The notes beneath the pieces were generated by a model. It worked only from the letters and a program-made list of their open reading frames with translations, had not been told where the DNA came from and made no database searches. A program made the translations under genes and the position numbers. This document shows, in pieces, positions 45,812 to 58,101 of a DNA stretch of 64,000 nt; the stretch's first letter is position 1; each line of letters starts with the position of its first letter. Origin of the DNA: Combretum micranthum (Eukaryota; Streptophyta; Magnoliopsida; Myrtales; Combretaceae); NCBI GenBank assembly GCA_024138025.1, contig JAMXBD010000394.1, forward strand, positions 744,001 to 808,000. The letters are read 5' to 3'.

Positions 45812-45980
45812 TTTTTGGTTTTTCGTGACCCATAAAACGAATATGTTGGTTAATCGTGATCCATAAAACGAATATGTTGGTTAATCGTGATCCATAAAAC
45901 GAATATGTTGGTTAATCGTGATCCATAAAATGAAATTGTTGGTTAATCGTGATCCATAAAACGAATTATTATTCAGTTGA
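45812..45980 (+). repeat. Tandem about 31-bp repeats in type-A LTR
   Basis: Five units of GTTGGTTAATCGTGATCCAT plus AAAACGAATAT-type ends, the first slightly diverged (TTTTTGG). Confidence 0.8.
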
Positions 45981-48900
45981 CCGTGAGCTTAAACGGCATC
46001 GTACCGCAGGATTCGTTAATTTGCTAACCCGGGTGGGAGGGCGCAAGTCCATCCACATATGATTTTCGGCTGTCATATGTTTGTTGAACTCATTTGTCTG
46101 ATGCATACCATTTGCTTGAATAATCACTTGTTTGAATGAATTGTCTTAATTGTGATATGGAAGCTCTTACTCACTAAGCTAGTTAGCTTACGCCCCCATA
46201 GTTTTTATTTGTTGCAGCACGAGTTCATTTGGCTTAGGCCGAGGCAAGCCACAGCTCAGGTACCGAAGATAGGAGTTTCCCTTAGAAGTTTACTTCGATT
46301 TTGTTTAGACTTCCGTTGGAAACTAAAAGACTATGGATGACTGTAATGGACTTGATATTATTTTGCGGGGGAATACCCCTTAGACTTTTGTAATGTATAT
46401 ATATATATATATATATGTGTTTTTGTTTATTATCTATGGCTAGTGAATGCCACATTAAACTTCTTAACTCCATTGATTGAGTATTCTATTGTCGTAAAGG
46501 GACGCTTTACATCTATACAAGACTCCCGAAGGGCTCGGATAGGGATTTCAAGAGTCTTATATAGTATGTGGCGGGTGTTACGTTTAGGATATCCTATGGG
46601 GCGTGACAGAGTTAATGGCTTGTAAGAGTTCGTAATAATATAAGGAAGTGTAAAAATCATATTCGTAATTTTCTAAAGTCTTTCGGATCCGAACGAGATC
46701 AGTTTTCAAAAACCGTACCCCGTGTACCGATAGTGAAAATATTCCAACAATACTATTAGACTCGTAAAAATATAAGAATTTTAAAAATATCAGTTTCACA
46801 ATTTTTCGCTAACTAAAAATATCAAATATAGCTCATTTATGCGTATTTTTATTACTACTAGTATTTTATTTATCTAGTTTACTATTCATAGTACTATTCC
46901 TACTATTCATTACTATTTCATTATCTCTACTTTTTCTTACACCTATTTCTTACTATCTATACACCTATTTCTTACACTTTTACATTTTCAACACAACTTT
47001 ATTCACATCAAACCTTATACATTAATACTTTCCTTTACAAAAATTACAAAACAAACAAAATATCCTCTCTCTCTCTTCTTTAATGCTACCAGCCTCCCTC
47101 TCTCTTTCTCAATATTATTTCTTTTTCAATTTATTTTATTACATCTAATTTCCACTCCAAAATTCTATAAATACCCCTTCCCTCCTTAATTCTTTCACAC
47201 ATTCATTTTACATAATAAAACTCTACCAAAATTCTCTCTCAAAACCTCTCTCCAACAATCCCCTCTCAAAAACTCTCTACCATTTACTACTCTTCAAGAA
47301 AAATAATAAACACACTACCCATTCATCTCTTTTCAAATCATTCATTAAACCTTAGGTAAAATCCTACCTATATCTCTTTATCATGTTCATACAACTTAGC
47401 ATGAACTTAGCGTTTGTTTCTTAGACTCATGTGAGTTAAAGAAGCAATAATATGTTCATGTTTTGTTTTTTTTTCATGTTCATATTTTACATTATGTTAT
47501 TATATTGTTGTTAATATTGTTATTATTATTTTTGCTCTAATCTAACTTCTATATAGTATTATGTATATTATGTTTGTATATTTCTTTAGAGCATATAAGC
47601 TCACTTGTTATTTATTTATTTTTATGCTTTGCAATTTATTTATTTAATTCATGCTATTATTCAGACTAATCTTCTAGTCTTAGACTTGTCTATATCAAGT
47701 CAAAACGATTTTCTTTCTTTTCTTTTCTTTTGGGACTAGTCTATTCTTAGTCTTAGGTTGCCTTGATGAAGCTAAGGCTCCCAATACATGATAGGGATAC
47801 CTGATGAAGCTAAGGTTCCCAATGTTTGACCATTTATTACGTTTATTTGCTTATGAGTATTTCTTTCCATCTTATTATGTATTATTCTTACTTTTTCACT
47901 GCTACATTATCATATTTATGTATGATTAGAATGTTGTTGCCTTAAATAAAAATAAAAAATGTGTTCTTTCTTAAACAAAGAGAAGTAAACTAGATTTCTT
48001 AATAAAAGGAATTTTCAACAAAAGATCTAAGTTTTGTTTTTAATAAAATCTTTTCAAAAGATAAGCTAATCATAAATTCTAGAAGAAGTAGTAATGAAGA
48101 TTTCTTCAAAATAATAAAAGGAACTCATTTGTTTTATAAATCAAAACTAAATACTCCATAAAGATAGAATTTTTAGCATTGAACTTAAGATTTTAACTTA
48201 ACCATATCTTTTATAAAACTTAAATAGGTTCACTATAGTGTTCGAAAATCACATACTAAGAAAGTTTCTTCAAAACTTAATTTTTATATGTTGTTATTCT
48301 CTTTTCAAAATTAAAATGAAATTTTGCTAAGATCTAATATTGACAATTATTTATAAGAAAGCTTTTCTTATAAACTTATCTAAAAGAATTATTCCACACT
48401 TGATAAATATTAAGAATAAAACAAGTTTTTAAATCAAGGTAAAATCAAACTCACTATTTTAGAAACCAACTTAGAAAAATAAAATTTGCCAAGAAAGTAA
48501 AGTTTTTAAGGTAAACTTATTTTCTAAAGAAGAAAAAGAATATGAAAATGAGAGAAAAACATACATTTAACACAAATATTTGACCACACCAAAAACTTAA
48601 GAAATATTTTGAAAAGCTTATTTTTCAAAAACTCGAAATAAAGTTGGTAGATTACTTAAAGTACCAAATTTTTTGGGAATTAATTTACTTTTGAAAAGTG
48701 AGAAAATGAAGTCATAATAGGAAAACACTTACTCATAACAACCCAAGTATATTTTAATTTTCCTTCTAGTAATTCAAAAAGGAGAAATTTTCAAAAGTTT
48801 TATCTTTTAAAACTCTTAAAGACAAATTATTTGTCAAATATCAATATTGAGACAACACTACAAAAATCATACATACAATATGAGTGTATATATATGTTCA

Positions 48901-49295
48901 AAGGATTTTTCAATTATATAAATATCCATATATTTTTCTTAAAGATTTTTGAGTAATGAGAAGTTTGGAAAATCATATTTTGAGGACTATGAAATTCGTA
49001 ACTATTCTTGACTGTAGTAATTTGCAACCCAAATGACTTTTTATGACAAAAATAACCTTAGAAATGGTTAAATCTTTTCGAATAGATAAAAATGGTATAT
49101 TATATGGGGAATTCCGAGTTAAAATGAGCTAGTTATGGCCATTTTAAGTTGAAATTTCCTCTTATCCGAATTTTGACGCAAATGCTAGAATAGAATTAGA
49201 AAGTTCAAGAAGAGATTCCACGAAATACTCATTTTTGGTATTTCTTTCATTTAGGTAACGAAGTTTGTGAGGATTAATATTCAGAGGATCATTAC

Positions 49296-52200
49296 TGTAA
49301 GTTCTGGAAAATTTCATAAATATTCCAAGATGAACTTCAAAAATAAACCCTAAAAATCACTCCAAATTAAAACCAAACTTCAACTAGTCCAAAAATACGA
49401 GCAAATCCAGAAATTTCCGAATCTTGAGAAAAATAAGAATTCTTAAAAACAAAGTAAGAACTCAACATACTTCAATTCCAAAACCACTACATACGATGAA
49501 TTCCATACGTAACTCGACTTATAAAGACCGGGTAATATAAAGTCCAAAAAAAAATTATTAGAAAGTAAATAATGATTAACCTTTGGAAATAAAACTCAAT
49601 TCAAGAATTCTGAAAACATTAAAAGATATTAAATACTTACAAAAATAAAATTTAAGATAAATTTCTCAAATCAAATATGTTGTATAAATATAAAATATCA
49701 GTTTCCAAAGTGGCAAAGATCTAAACCGGAAAAATCACCTGGAAACCCTAACCGGAATACAATAGCTTAAGTCCGGCAATCTAGCGCCCTTAACCCTAGA
49801 GGTCGAGGTATAGTTTAAATATGTAGAATAGCTCGTAGTAATATAAGTTTGTTTAAAAATATCAAATTGGTAAATTTTTGACCTATTTAGAACCCGTTCG
49901 AATACAGATTTCGAAAAGCATGTCCCGGGGCTCGAGATATCAAAAATATACCAATAGTACCATTAGACTCGTAATTTCATAATATTTCCAAATATATCGG
50001 TTATATAATTTTTCGGGTTATAAAAGTTACAGTTATAACCTTTTTATCCGTATTTCATTACTACCGGTAATTAATTAGTCTTTTCACTATTCACTTTTAT
50101 TTCATTACACTATTTTATTATTCTTATAAAGCCTTATATTTTTAGATAAATATTTTATATATTATAGAAAATTTTGTTTTTCTAAAATTTAGTTAGTTCG
50201 GGCTTTTACGGGATCAAATTCTGTTTAAGACCCGATACTAAAAATAATAAATTAATTTAATAATTGGAAAATATTTTAAAAATATTTTTATTTTCATAAA
50301 ATAATTTTTTAGAATTTTTCGGGTTATAAAAATATCATTTATAGCCCATATTCACGCATTTCGATCATACCGGTAACATATTTGTTAAAATACTAAAATA
50401 ATTCAAATAATTATTTAATTTTAATTATGAAAAATCTGCTACAAATAGTTGGAATAAATTTTCTAATTTTATTTTATTAAGAAAGTACTCTTACAACCCA
50501 TACTTTCAACTACACCTTACACATATCACTTCCTTTTCACTTCAATCTTTCTACACTTTGTCCCACACTTCATGGCAGATTTTTCCCTCCTTTATGGCTG
50601 CCATTGTCCTTTAATTTAATCCATTTTGACTAAATTAATTATATTCCACTCCTTCTTAAAGAAGCAACATTATACATTTATTACACAATTCAATTTCAAG
50701 TCAAAATTCAACAAAATTCCTCTCTCTCTCTCTCCTATCATTCATGTGCAGCATGCCCCAATATTGGCTGCCCTTGTTTTATTTTTTTCCTTCTTTCATT
50801 CATTAATACACTCATTTTCTCTCTCTCTTTTATTTACTCCTTCTTTCCTTTTTCATTCCTTAGCTTTTTCTCTCTCTTTTTCCTCTCTTTTCTTCTTCAT
50901 ATTGTTCTTGTTTCTTCAAGAACACAAGTTGCCCCCTTCTTCTTCCATGAGCTCCCACACATATTTTTGAAGATTTTCAAGTAAATCTTCCTCTCAAAAC
51001 TTCCATAAGTGATATAGGTAAAGTGTAATGAAAGTTTCATGCATCAAATGACCTTCCATAAGCTTAAAAGCTTAGGATGATGATGCCAAAAAAATGAAAC
51101 ACTCCTTTTCTCTAAAGTTAATCTCTTGTATCACTATTATTTTCTTGTTTAAAGTTGTTATATTTTGTAGATCTAACTTTTTGTAACTTTGATTTTTTTT
51201 TATGCCTTAGATCTTGTTATTGGAAGTTATTATTTTTGTTATTGCTTATGATTTATGCGTATATTCCTCATTCACATGTGTTCATACATTCAAAACTAGT
51301 GTAGTAAACTAGATCTAGTGTTTTGAGTTCATAAAATGCATTAGACTTTGTTTTATGTTCATGGATAACTTGTAGTAGCATGATGATAGTAGGAATGTGT
51401 TAGAAAACTCAAGATCTATTTTATTTTCAACAAAAATATCTTTTGAAAATTCGGATGAAAATGGAACCATATTTAGAAAAGTTGTTTTTCAACTTCAAAA
51501 TGCGTATTTTTCATTTAAAATAAATGGCTTAGGGTATAGATAACATAAATGAAAGATTTTGATGAGTAAAGTTTAGATCTATGGTTTATAGTTTACTACC
51601 ATGGGTTTCTTTTAGATCTATGTTCATATTAAGAGTAGATCTTGGTTTTGAACTTAAACAAAAATTGTGAAATCATATTTTGGCAAGACCCCTATTTAAA
51701 AACCACTTTCCAAGTGTCAAAATGAAATTTTTACTTAAGATAATGAAGGCTTAATATATGTATATCATCAAAGCTTCTTTTTACAAGAATCAAAGGTGAT
51801 TTTCAAAAGTTATTTTCAATATAAAAATCCCATTTTCGGATTTTGGCCAAGGCATATTTTAAAAACATGTTTTTCAACTCAAAAACGAAGTTTTTATTTA
51901 AGAAATGAAAGCTCTTAAGATAAGATATGTGAGGGATGGATTTTCATGAGTTTAGATAGATTTTATCAACAGGAATGGCCAAGAATAAATTTTGTAAATT
52001 TGGATCTCAACCAAGACCAATTTTTAGAACCCATTTATCAACTCCAAAACTCATGTTTTATGTGAAAAATGAAGTATATAGGTAACAGGTATTATTAAGT
52101 GGTGATTTTTACAAGTTGAAAGGAGTTTTGATGAGATTAATGTGTAAAACAAGAAGTGGAATCAAGATAGAAAATTTGGAGTTAGTAGTCAACTTGTAAA

Positions 52201-55200
52201 ATTCGTGACTTTGGATGATGCTCATGAAAACACCTATTATCCAAGTTCAAAATAAAAGTTTTATGTGTTAAATGAAGTCCTTAGGTAGTGGATATAGTAA
52301 AGCCTTAAATTTTTATGCATTGAACAAGTTTTTCTAAAAGGAATCATTCAAAAAGTGGATTTTCTAAAATTCGGATTTTTGAGTAAATCCTATTTGAAAA
52401 CATATTTGCAAAGTGTAAAATACAAATTTTTGTATAAAAAAGAAGTCCTTAGTGGTTATGTATGAATGAGCCTTAATTTTCTAAGTATCAAATGATTTTT
52501 ACTTAAAGGAATCATTCAAAAACTAATTTTTGTAAAATTCGGATTTTGGAATCAACCCTACTTGAAAACATGTTTATAAAGTGTAAAATGGAAATTTTTA
52601 TGTAGAAATGAAGGTCATAAGTAATATATATAATGAAGACTCAATTTTAACAAAAATAATTATATTTTCTTAAGTAATAAATCCAAAACAAATGGAAATG
52701 ATCAAAGTTAGAAAAATAGATTTTTCATAAGTAGTTGTTATTATGGTCTTGCAAAATAAAAAGTTATAAAATTTCCTTTTAGCAAAAATCATAAGGTCAT
52801 GCATACATTAAGCTCATCTCATGTCATTCGTGTTAGGAAATCACTCATATTGCATGTATAGCTAATCTATATAGTAGGAACATTTCAAACATTTACAAAA
52901 CTATTTTTCGAAATTGGAAATTGCTATTGATCATAACTGATCGGACCTTTTCGAAGCTTCAAATTTTTCAAAACTTAAATATAATATTAGAAATAGATAG
53001 ATATTTCTAAGTAGATAGAAATCGATATATAATTTGCGAGATTCCGAGTTAAAATGACCAAGTTATAGCCGTTTTAAGTTGGAATTCCCGCCTAGGACGA
53101 GAATTACGAATTTAATAGTTAGTATAAAATCGTTTGGATTAGTTTGAGTTGAAATACTTATTAGAGTATTTCTTCCTTTTTAGGTGATCCCAAAATCGAC
53201 GATTCCCTACCACCGGATTACTTTTACTAAGAGACTAGTGATCCAATGGCCGAGTGAGTTTTCTCCTTATTTTGTTACCTTGTTTATGCTTGTAGCTAGT
53301 CGCATTAGAAGTAGGAACAAGATAAAAAAATCGATATGAATGGGGATGGGATATATGATGAGGTTGTGATGAATGTATGCCAAAGAATACTTAAGCATAT
53401 CAAAACCACAATTTGATTGGATAACTGCACTATTCATATTATTTCTGCTATATGTATGATATTGGTTGATCACTCTAAAGAATGTATGAATATTTTGATC
53501 TAAGCAAAAATTAAATTGGTCATGCATTGCATCGGACATATTGCATGTAATGCCCTAACTATTGGCATTACAACGCCACGTGTTCTCTCTTAATAGAACA
53601 CGCTAAGACTATAATTTCCACAAACAACATGAATATCACCTGTATAACTCACAAGGTATATATAAAAATGTAGTCCTCAATAAAATAAATCATATGATAA
53701 GAATATAATCCCCATAATCAACAAACTAGACATTGTTGACATAACTGCAGGTCAACAAGTCAAATCATGCCCTAAAACTGTCACCACCTGAAAAACTCCA
53801 AGTACAACTTAAAATTTCAATGAACAGAATATAAATCAGACATAAAAGTCTTCTTTGATTCATCCTATATCATCTATGACTATACAACTAGTCATCAGCA
53901 GGGTAGTCAGGACTCCTAACGCCATCCCATCCTTATAGATGATATCAAAACCGAAAGATCATAAATCACATTATCATCCTGCAACCTGAAATATAACAGA
54001 ATGAGCACGCGAAGCCCAGTACGATAATATCCAATCCAGTTCAAGCAAAGTTATGCACAAACAACATATATATGAATAAATGCAACTAAACTAAATGCAT
54101 ACAATAGTTTATTATATATTTTAGTCCAGCAAAACAACACAGTTCATAATCTAGTATACATAAATCCTGAACTCAGAGTAACTCAGACTCTGCTATAAAA
54201 ACATCCAACTGATTTGAAAATAGGTAATATATATACATATATGGATGAGTGGGTACTCCCAAACATCCCAATTCCTAAACACCTAAAATTCTACCGGAAA
54301 TCATTTCTTAGCACGAGTCCACTCGGGACAACCTCACACTAAGATCATCAAGGTGCCTCACCAGTATCACTGTTTCCAGGTCTCTATTGTCAAAGCCAAC
54401 CACAACTAGACAGACAATTATTAAGCTAAATATTTATTAAGTTCATTATGCAATTCTATTCCTACATCCATTCACAAAAAAATTCTAATTTACAAGCACA
54501 TACATCAAACAATGGATTGGTCGTACCTTTCTAAATTTTAAGAATCCAAATCAAATCCTTAGAATTTGATACCAACAACACAAAGTCAACCCAAACTCCA
54601 CCAATTCCTATATCCACATCAACAACAGTTTCACAATTCCAAATGTCTGTTACAATATATATTATATATATATATATATCAATAGACATTATCGCAATAT
54701 CTTAACATAAAACAACCTGTCTAAACTAACCTGATATAGAACTTCTCAAACTCGACCTATACTGATCAATAACCCCAAGCACTTCCGATAATATCAAAGA
54801 ACGAGATTTCAAATCCTTAAATCAGAATCTTCACCAAAACCCTATAAAACATATCATATGATCAATATCGTAATATCAAGGCTGCCCAATTTCGTATAAA
54901 AAGGATTCAAAACTTATATTACTGATATGGAATGTATAATACTTGTTTCTTCTCTTCCTATTCTGATCAAAACACAAGCTAGGGTTTATTCTTCAAAATC
55001 CTTCATGAAATATTCATCCAAACCCTAAGAGACTTATACAAATTTATATATATCCAAATGAGATGGTTAAGATCACTTACTTTTAATTAATAATCCCCTC
55101 CGAATGATTCCCAGACTCATATCTCCAAAAATGCTTCAAAACTCTCTTATACGAAGGAGAAATGACAATAAAAAAAAAATCTATCGAAAATGATTTTCGC

Positions 55201-56501
55201 GTCTCGTATTTATAGAAATTTGGTTATACGCTAGCTTACACCATATGTGGCCAGATCTACACGAACACCGGCAACGTCCGTTGAGGCTTTGATTCCCAGA
55301 ATTCAAATCGTCCCTTCATATGCCGGCAAATCTTGGACCTACGCGGCGCTTTGATGCCGATGTTGAGAAGAAACCCTATGAACGTTGGCAACTTTCCTCC
55401 CAACGTTAAGAAAAACGCTACTGTTCCCATCCTACGCCGTCTGTACGCCGGCGGCGTAGATTCTCCAGGAGACGGCGTACAGTCTATTACAGAGTAAGCT
55501 GACAATTTAAGTCCTGGCCGGCGGCGTTCTTCACCAGAGATGCCGGCCTTTATTGCAGAAATTAAGAAAATTGATCCAATTGATGCCAATCTTGTTCTAA
55601 CACGAAATTGATCAAACTTAACCTTATTTTTAACATCAACATAAAGGAATATTGGAATCTAGTAGCTTGTGTACACTTATCACTTAAAATTATTTTGTAT
55701 TATACATTGCATTTGGCAGCATGCTACTCCTGCGCAGGTCGATCGGTATGGTCCGTTGAAGACTCGTTTAGACAATGAGACCGGTGCCAAAGCTCATTCA
55801 TGGGAACTAAGGCGCATCGGGGATGCATTCCATGTGTGAGCCTAGCCGAGTCGAGTGCTATGAGCCGAGGGCTTGGGGACTAGCAGCGGTCGTGTAGACT
55901 TCAATACTATCCCTAACCTAAGATACGGAGGGCGTAAATCCATTCTGTGTGTGGGTTTCGGACACCCATACATAATTGTTTGCTCATGTGTTTGTTCATG
56001 CATAACATATGGTTGATTATAACTTGTTTGCTGTGGTACGGAATTAAGGGAATTCTCACTAAGTTAGTGTAGCTTATACCCCAATAGTTGTTTAAATGAG
56101 CAGGTTATCTCAAGAATGCTAAGTGGGGACCGAGATGGTTGGAGCCGAGAATGACTTTGGGATTCCGGCAAGAAATGAGAATGCTTAAAGTTATCAGCTA
56201 GGTTTTTATGTTTTGCCTTGTAATAGTATATGTAGAGAAGTCTATGGATGAATGTAATTGAAGTTTAATGATTTATATTTTAAAGCATAGTGAGTTGTAT
56301 CTGAAGTATAGTAAATTGTATTTCCTTTACATTGTTACCAAGTGTATCAATATAAAATATATCTCTCCAATGTGTCTCCTCTATGTGTTAGACGCCTTGT
56401 GCATAGTATGGAAGCCTTCGCATGACTGAGGCGGTCATTCTTAGGCTTTAATATTGTGTACGATGGATTGCCACGTTTAGGGTACCCTTCGAGGCGTAAC
56501 A
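49296..56501 (+). mobile_element. 5' LTR of a type-C gypsy element, interrupted by 53546-55706
   Basis: Starts TGTAAGTTCTGGAAAATTTC and ends CGAGGCGTAACA at 56501, followed by a PBS. Net length is about 5.04 kb, longer than types A and B, partly from a duplicated TTTTCGGGTTATAAAA segment (about 50015-50060 and 50315-50360). It has donor TATAG/GTAAAG near 51018, E2 53184-53253 (DPKIDDSLPPDYFY-stop, ATG 53246-53248, donor GTGAGTTT 53254), a hairpin ACGGA/TCCAT near 55925-55943, and an acceptor GAGCAG near 56102. The flank before it is ATTAC; no right TSD remains because the 3' half of the element is deleted. Confidence 0.82.
53546..55706 (-). mobile_element. Solo LTR of a separate family (TSD TTGCA)
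   Basis: Plus-strand ends TGTAATGCCC and ATTATACA, 2161 bp, with TTGCA at 53541-53545 and 55707-55711. A TATA box on the minus strand (TATAAATACG, about 55214-55205) and the ...GGGCATTACA end give minus orientation. Its U3 (55255-55570) is GC-rich with strong palindromes: AACGTTGG/CCAACGTT (55381-55407) and CTGTACGCCG/CGGCGTACAG (55441-55482). A GTAAGT donor in reverse near 55078 and acceptor TATATTTCAG near 53985 suggest that it too has a spliced leader. The 110-codon minus ORF at 55257-55589 follows the GC-rich U3 and is probably not a gene. Confidence 0.85.
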
Positions 56502-56508
56502 GTTTAGT

Positions 56509-56520
56509 TGGTATCAGAGC
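56509..56520 (+). promoter_or_regulatory. Primer binding site of type-C gypsy element, tRNA-Met type
   Basis: TGGTATCAGAGC, 7 nt after the LTR end. Exact match to the usual plant initiator tRNA-Met primer site. Confidence 0.93.
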
Positions 56521-57281
56521 GACAAGGTTTTGGGAATTAGGTGGGAAGACTTTAAGAGAATAGAATGTTAAGATACGATCTTAGGAATAGATAGGTAAGT
56601 GTTAGATGACCCTTAGGTAAAGAAGAACTAGATTTAGCTCAATGACCTTTAAGGTATGACTTTTGATTGTTAAGGATTCAAATTTATCTTGGAGACTTCT
56701 GGAGAACATAGAAATAGATACATAAGGAAGGAAGATTGAAAATATTTGATGGGACGATCGGATCTATTCTAGCAACTGAAAAATATAGGGATAAGTGACC
56801 TTACCCGACTTTGGTTTAAGCCAATAATAGAAATGATAGATGCCCCCAAAAGATTTAGCAAATGGATATTGTTTTTGTTTGGAAGAAGCCAATCTCCTAG
56901 AAATAGCAATAGATCTTTCGTTAAGCATTAGGGACAAATAACTTTTGAGTAAAAAGAACAAAGATGTTTTGAAAATGTAAACCGATGTTGTGGTTTATCA
57001 TCTAGTTCATGAATTAATTCCAATGTATGTTTTGCATCATTTCTTTGAACTTTTGTAATGGAAGACTTACATCTTCTCTTGATTTCATGTATTTCGTATT
57101 GGATATTATGAAGTTCCTCTTATTGATTTTTATTTCAGTGGAATTTCAATATTTCTTATATATGATTTTATTTGCGTATTTCCGTGTTCTGTATTTTCGA
57201 TAAGCTTCTTAAAGTCACTTTTAACGCCTTAAGACGTAATAAAAGATTTAGAGTTTTCACCTGAGTTTAATAAAATTGTAG
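56521..57281 (+). mobile_element. Leader of type-C gypsy element (no gene seen)
   Basis: AT-rich leader between PBS and gag. It has no ORF of note and ends in a plausible acceptor TTTAATAAAATTGTAG at 57281. It is the downstream part of the predicted intron starting at 53254. Confidence 0.6.
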
Positions 57282-57540
57282 GAGACATACCCAACCACAA
57301 CAAGAACCCATCATGACTCCTTTAGGACTCGAGAACCAAGCGATACCTAAACCACCTAACCAAGGGGAAATGCTTCAATAGAGATTGAATGGCTTACTAG
57401 TCAGATAAGAAGCTATATACAACAGACTCAAGCCAGTTCAACGTCTACACCTGTAACATATGTGCAAGAAACGACGCAAGATGAGCCACCATCACCTCAA
57501 TACCACCAAAGCCTCTTACCATGCTTCATAAAGTGTAACC
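57282..57540 (+). pseudogene. Gag N-terminus of type-C gypsy element, truncated
   Basis: From 57282 (after acceptor GTAG) the frame reads RHTQPQQEPIMTPLGLENQA, IPKPPNQG, then after a 1-nt frameshift ASIEIEWLTSQIRSYIQQTQ and EPPSPQ. Gln/Pro-rich starts followed by such a segment are usual for chromovirus gag. An in-frame TAA lies 9 nt before, with no ATG between, so either the internal ATG 57310 is used or the start comes from LTR exon E2 (M-A-E-R-H-T-Q). Around 57510-57545 it passes into the 3' part of a type-B LTR, so the rest is deleted. Confidence 0.65.
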
Positions 57541-58101
57541 AGTATTGCTTGTTCACTTGCTTGATGCATTCATATGCTGGTTTAATAACTTGTTTGAAAT
57601 TATTGATATAAGTGCGTTGATTTAGGAATACTCTCACTAAGCTATTATGCTTATACTCCGATAGACTTTTGTTGTAACAGGACAATATCTGTTATGCCTG
57701 AAGACTTCATATACTCGAGTGGGATTATGTTTTGGGGAGCTTCTGGAAATCTTTTGAAGATCTTAGATTAAATATCCTTTAATATCTTTTGGTGTTAATA
57801 TTGTTTCGTTGTGTGAAAGACTAAAATGATATTATGATTGTTTGGAGATTTATAGGGGAAAGCCCTTAAGATGATGTAAGGATTATATTCTTATAATGTT
57901 GAAATTAGATGGTTATCTAGATTTCTTGTATGTTGTATTTACTATCCCAAACTACACATCCCATAGTGTCTCCTATTGTTGTGATGACATCTTACATATG
58001 GTGTTGAAGCTTTCGCATAACTTCGGGAAGTTATTCTTAAGTTTTAATACCTTGTATGGCGGACTGTCATATCTAGGGTACCCTTCGGGTGTGACAAGAA
58101 A

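Larger units (their letters stand above)
39639..46608 (+). mobile_element. Solo LTR, type A, interrupted by 41624-45107 (TSD GAGTT)
   Basis: TGTAAACCCCGGTATTCTC (39639) to GGGGCGTGACA (46608), with GAGTT at 39634-39638 and 46609-46613. Net length is 3481 bp. It has TATATAAG 40318-40325, donor AAA/GTGATG near 40484, a long hairpin about 40510-40620, E2 45436-45504 (DPEQDDTLPPYYYY-stop, ATG 45497-45499, donor GTGAGTA 45505), tandem repeats 45812-45980, and E3 46218-46259. Spliced E2+E3 is open: MADTSSFGLGRGKPQLR. Confidence 0.94.
39295..58096 (+). mobile_element. Type-B LTR heavily interrupted (TSD GGAAA/AGAAA)
   Basis: Ends TGTAAACCACCAAATTT (39295) and CCCTTCGGGTGTGACA (58096), flanked by GGAAA (39290-39294) and AGAAA (58097-58101). 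Own sequence is 39295-39638, 46614-49295 and about 57540-58096. It holds TATA TATAAATA 47166-47173, donor TTAG/GTAAAA 47356 and a hairpin array 47665-47830 with a local duplication. Its E2 region is broken at 49295 by the type-C element, and the part between E2 and about 57540 has been deleted along with most of that element. Confidence 0.82.

Noticed and set aside
50626..50970. 114-codon plus-strand ORF rich in F, L and S
   Set aside because: CT-rich leader of the type-C LTR near its promoter; no domain and no conservation.
55257..55589. 110-codon minus-strand ORF with arginine- and proline-rich parts
   Set aside because: Lies across the GC-rich palindromic U3 of a solo LTR, where long frames arise by composition; no recognisable motif.
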